A stretch of DNA of 64,000 nt from VRUE01 sp963697915 (GTDB lineage: Bacteria; Actinomycetota; Thermoleophilia; Solirubrobacterales; 70-9). The notes below the pieces were generated by a model. The model did not search any database, had not been told where the DNA came from, and saw only the letters and a list, made by a program, of their open reading frames with translations. Shown here piece after piece: positions 61,712 through 64,000 of the stretch. Location: contig OY969103.1 of assembly GCA_963697915.1 (NCBI GenBank), positions 1,550,001 to 1,614,000 on the forward strand. The letters run 5' to 3'. Position 1 is the stretch's first letter; each line of letters starts with the position of its first letter. A program made the translations under genes and the position numbers.

Positions 61712-62133
61712 TGCTGATGCCGAAGCGGGTCAAGCACCGCAAGCAGATGCGCGGCCGGATGCGCGGCAACACCAAGGGCGGCAGCCACGTCGCCTTCGGC
61801 GAGTACGGGCTGAAGGCGCTCGACCGCGGCTGGATCACCAACCGTCAGATCGAGGCCGCTCGTATCGCGATGACCCGCAAGATCAAACGTGGCGGCAAGG
61901 TCTGGATCAACGTCTTCCCCGACAAGCCCTACACCAAGAAGCCCGCCGAGACGCGGATGGGCTCGGGTAAAGGCAACCCGGAGGGCTGGGTCGCCGTGGT
62001 CAAGCCCGGCAAGGTGATGTTCGAGCTGGCCGGCGTGCCCGAGGACCTCGCCCGTGAGGCGCTGCGCCTAGCCGGGCACAAGCTCCCGGTGAAGACCAAA
62101 TTCGTCATGCGCGAGGGGGCCGAGTCGCGATGA
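61711..62133 (+). CDS. rplP: 50S ribosomal protein L16, 140 aa
   Basis: Binds near the A-site tRNA elbow. MLMPKRVKHRKQMRGRMRGNTKGG start, PYTKKPAETRMGSGKGNPEGWVAVVKPGKVMFELAG is the family block. Translation overlaps the rpsC stop. Confidence 0.98.
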   Translation: MLMPKRVKHRKQMRGRMRGNTKGGSHVAFGEYGLKALDRGWITNRQIEAARIAMTRKIKRGGKVWINVFPDKPYTKKPAETRMGSGKGNPEGWVAVVKPGKVMFELAGVPEDLAREALRLAGHKLPVKTKFVMREGAESR

Positions 62134-62342
62134 AATCCGCCGAGGCCCACGACATGAAAGACCACGAGCTGGTGTCGAAACTGATCGACGCGAAACAGGA
62201 GGCGTTCAACCTGCGCTTCCGCCACGCGACCGGCGAGCTGGAGAACACTTCCCGCCTGGGTCAGGCAAAGCGCGACATCGCGCGGCTGCTGACCGTGGCC
62301 AAGGAGCGCGGGATCGACGTCGAGCGAGAGCTGAGGAAATGA
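62130..62342 (+). CDS. rpmC: 50S ribosomal protein L29, 70 aa
   Basis: Small helical hairpin at the exit port. MKDHELVSKLIDAKQEAFNLRFRHATGELENTSRL and QAKRDIARLLTVAKERG match the family. Overlaps rplP by 4 bases and rpsQ by 4 bases (ATGA both times), so this trio is translationally coupled. Confidence 0.97.
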   Translation: MKSAEAHDMKDHELVSKLIDAKQEAFNLRFRHATGELENTSRLGQAKRDIARLLTVAKERGIDVERELRK

Positions 62343-63013
62343 GCGAGGACGAGAAGAAAGACGCAGTGGAAGAGACGCCTCAGGACGAGAGCGTCCCGGC
62401 TGCGGGTCCTGTCGCCGAGGATGACTCTCCGGCGAACACCCCGGAGAGCTCACCCCCGACGCCACCCGCAGACGAGGCGGGCGAGTCCAGCGATGACTCC
62501 CCGGCCGCGGAGGCGGACTCCTCGTCCGGCGGGAAGGAAGCCGCTGAGCCCGATCCCGAGGACGACCTTCCCTGGAAGGAGAAGCGACGGCTGGAGAAGT
62601 CCCGCCGTCCGCACAAGGCCGGTCCGCAGCAGACCCCCGAGGAGCGCGAGGCCGCTCGGGTCTCCGCTCGCAAGGCGAAGGCCGCCGGCCGGCGCAAGGA
62701 GCGCGCCGCGGCCAAGGCCGAGAAGAACGGCGCCGGGACCGGGACGCCGCCGGCCGAGCCGGTCGCGAACGCGGCCAAGGTCCGGCAGGGAATCGTCGTC
62801 TCCGACAAAGCTGAGAAATCGATCACGGTGCGGATCGACATCGTCCGCCGCCACCCGACCTACGAGAAGGTCGTGCGCAGCAGCCGCACGCTGCACGCCC
62901 ACGACGAGAGCAACGAGGCCGGTGAGGGCGACGTGGTCAGGGTGGTCGAGACGCGGCCGCTCTCGAAGACCAAGCGCTGGCGCTTGGTCGAGGTGCTGGA
63001 GAAGGCCAAGTAG
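62339..63013 (+). CDS. rpsQ: 30S ribosomal protein S17 with long acidic N-terminal extension, 224 aa
   Basis: Only residues about 145-224 are S17 (RQGIVVSDKAEKSITVRIDIVRRHPTYEKVVRSS, then EGDVVRVVETRPLSKTKRWRLVEVLEKAK). Ahead of it are about 80 acidic Ser/Pro/Glu/Ala residues with AAGPVAEDDS (21-30), followed by a basic Lys/Arg/Ala helix (about 80-130) and a Gly/Thr/Pro linker. Normal S17 is about 80-110 residues. The only plausible start is the coupled ATG overlapping rpmC, so the extension is in frame with its operon. The acidic block is shared with the L10 tail. Confidence 0.94.
   Translation: MSEDEKKDAVEETPQDESVPAAGPVAEDDSPANTPESSPPTPPADEAGESSDDSPAAEADSSSGGKEAAEPDPEDDLPWKEKRRLEKSRRPHKAGPQQTPEEREAARVSARKAKAAGRRKERAAAKAEKNGAGTGTPPAEPVANAAKVRQGIVVSDKAEKSITVRIDIVRRHPTYEKVVRSSRTLHAHDESNEAGEGDVVRVVETRPLSKTKRWRLVEVLEKAK
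62399..62527 (+). repeat. Acidic coding repeat shared with rplJ
   Basis: Counterpart of the rplJ tail: AAGPVAEDDS is coded at 62399-62428 and GCGGAGGCGGACTCCTCGTCC at 62507-62527. Local blocks are in a different order from rplJ, so pieces were probably shuffled or duplicated within a low-complexity tract. Confidence 0.65.
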
Positions 63014-63026
63014 GGGAGCACGAACG

Positions 63027-63398
63027 ATGATCCAGCAAGAGTCGAGACTGAAGGTCGCCGATAACTCGGGCGCCCGCGAGATCCTCTGCATCCGGGTCAA
63101 GGGCGGCTCGCACCGCCGCTACGCCGGTGTCGGCGACGTGATCACCGCCACCGTCAAACAGGCGAGCCCGCAGGGCAGCGTCCGCAAGGGCGAGGTCGTG
63201 CAGGCGGTCGTCGTGCGAACACGGAAGCAGCTCGGCCGCGCCGACGGCACCTACATCTCCTTCGACGAGAACGCCGCGGTGCTGATCGACCCGGCGAGCA
63301 ACAACCCGCGCGGCACCCGCATCTTCGGTCCGGTGGCGCGCGAGCTGCGCGAGCGCAACTTCATGAAAATCGTCTCGCTCGCCCCGGAGGTCCTCTGA
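63027..63398 (+). CDS. rplN: 50S ribosomal protein L14, 123 aa
   Basis: Subunit-interface protein. MIQQESRLKVADNSGAREILCIRVKGGSHRRYAGVGDVI start and RGTRIFGPVARELRERNFMKIVSLAPEVL end are complete and unmodified. First gene of the classical spc operon; it is 13 bases from rpsQ with GGGGAGCACGAACG before the ATG. Confidence 0.98.
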   Translation: MIQQESRLKVADNSGAREILCIRVKGGSHRRYAGVGDVITATVKQASPQGSVRKGEVVQAVVVRTRKQLGRADGTYISFDENAAVLIDPASNNPRGTRIFGPVARELRERNFMKIVSLAPEVL

Positions 63399-63730
63399 TG
63401 GGGAAGGCGATGCGGGTCAGGGCCGAAGACATGGTCAAGGTGATCGGCGGCAAGGACGCCGGCAAGACGGGGCGCGTCTCGCGCACCGAGCCGAAGCGCG
63501 GCTTCGTCTACGTCGAGGGCCTCAACATGGTCAAGCGCCACGAGCGCCCGCGCCCGGTCGAAGGCGGCAAAGGCCAGGTCGGCGGCATCGTCGAGAAGGA
63601 GGGGCCGATCCACGTCTCCAACGTGATGCTGCTCGACCCCAAAGACGACAAGCCCACCCGGGTCGGGATGCGCACCGGCAAAGGCGGCAAGCGCGAGCGC
63701 TACTCGAAGCGCAGTGGAGGTGCGATCTGA
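63398..63730 (+). CDS. rplX: 50S ribosomal protein L24, 110 aa
   Basis: Assembly initiator with a KOW motif: DMVKVIGGKDAGKTGRVSRTEPKRGFVYVEGLNMVKRHERP. The middle has GGIVEKEGPIHVSNVMLLDP. Overlaps rplN's stop by one base (TGATG). Confidence 0.98.
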   Translation: MGKAMRVRAEDMVKVIGGKDAGKTGRVSRTEPKRGFVYVEGLNMVKRHERPRPVEGGKGQVGGIVEKEGPIHVSNVMLLDPKDDKPTRVGMRTGKGGKRERYSKRSGGAI

Positions 63731-64000
63731 TGGAGGCCGCAAGCGCCACCCAGTCACAGGTCGCCCCGCCGCCCCGCCTGCGCGAGCGCTACGAGCAGGA
63801 CGTCGTGCCGGCGCTGACCCAGAAGTTCGGCTACTCGACCCCGATGCAGGTTCCGCGCCTGCAGAAGATCGTCCTCAACATGGGCGTCGGCGAGGCCAAG
63901 CAGAACGCCAAGATGCTCGAGGCCGCGCAGGAGCAGCTGGCGCTGATCGCCGGCCAGCAGCCGAGCGTGCGCCGGGCGCGCAAGTCGATCGCCTCCTTCA
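63730..64000 (+). CDS. rplE: 50S ribosomal protein L5, 5' part (cut by window edge)
   Basis: Reads MEAASATQSQVAPPPRLRERYEQDVVPALTQKFGYSTPMQVPRLQKIVLNMGVGEAKQNAK, typical for L5, which binds 5S rRNA and the P-site tRNA. An N-terminal Ala/Gln/Pro stretch of about 14 residues precedes the usual LRERY start. Continues past the edge after ARKSIASF. Overlaps the rplX stop (TGATG). Confidence 0.97.
   Translation, partial: MEAASATQSQVAPPPRLRERYEQDVVPALTQKFGYSTPMQVPRLQKIVLNMGVGEAKQNAKMLEAAQEQLALIAGQQPSVRRARKSIASF

Overview
The window is a GC-rich actinobacterial chromosome segment with dense, short-gapped genes and many GTG/TTG starts. Several features point to class Thermoleophilia, probably Solirubrobacterales or a relative: the ribosomal proteins carry unusual low-complexity extensions, topoisomerase I looks archaeal-type, and many small proteins are of kinds I associate with that group. 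The class assignment is inference; a rpoB or ribosomal-protein tree would settle it. There is no rRNA, CRISPR array, insertion sequence or prophage. One tRNA (Thr, GGT) is present, and no stretch over 300 bases lacks a gene.

Positions 1-32961 are a mosaic of metabolic and envelope genes. In order: a DEAD-box helicase (cut by the edge) with a quinone-oxidoreductase-like protein; a PfkB kinase and citrate synthase, followed by a large inverted repeat; three small conserved proteins; a UbiA-family decaprenylphosphoryl-phosphoribose synthase divergent from an alkyl-DHAP-synthase-like flavoenzyme; an MFS exporter with a HAD phosphatase; a two-gene ABC export/FtsX pair; a DUF4396 protein; a hydrolase divergent from a P450; B12-dependent ribonucleotide reductase; a hemolysin III protein; a MarR regulator divergent from yceI and an FMN reductase with a well-formed promoter/operator region; a siroheme-pathway dehydrogenase; a GalE-like epimerase; topA-tmk-holB; DUF2304 with a polyprenyl-phosphate glycosyltransferase; and a two-component system coupled to a TMEM175-type channel protein.

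Positions 32975-44645 are the core gene-expression block: tRNA-Thr, rpmG, secE, nusG, rplK, rplA, a structured leader, rplJ, rplL, rpoB and rpoC. In most actinobacteria rpsL-rpsG-fusA-tuf follow rpoC on the same strand. Here about 7.4 kb of accessory genes intervene (three secreted proteins including a trypsin-like protease, an AAA/DUF4143 ATPase, a secreted decapeptide-repeat protein, a flavin monooxygenase, a HAD-like protein). rpsL-rpsG then lie on the opposite strand behind a membrane-protein gene, and fusA-tuf diverge from them.

Positions 57441-64000 are the canonical S10-spc order from rpsJ to rplE (cut by the edge), with genes overlapping or nearly so. The main oddity is charged disordered extensions on translation-linked proteins. 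L10 has an acidic C-terminal tail and S17 an acidic N-terminal extension that share nucleotide-level similarity although 26 kb apart. L22 has a histone-H1-like Lys/Ala tail coded by ten A6 runs, SecE has a long charged N terminus, and S3 has an Arg/Gly tail.
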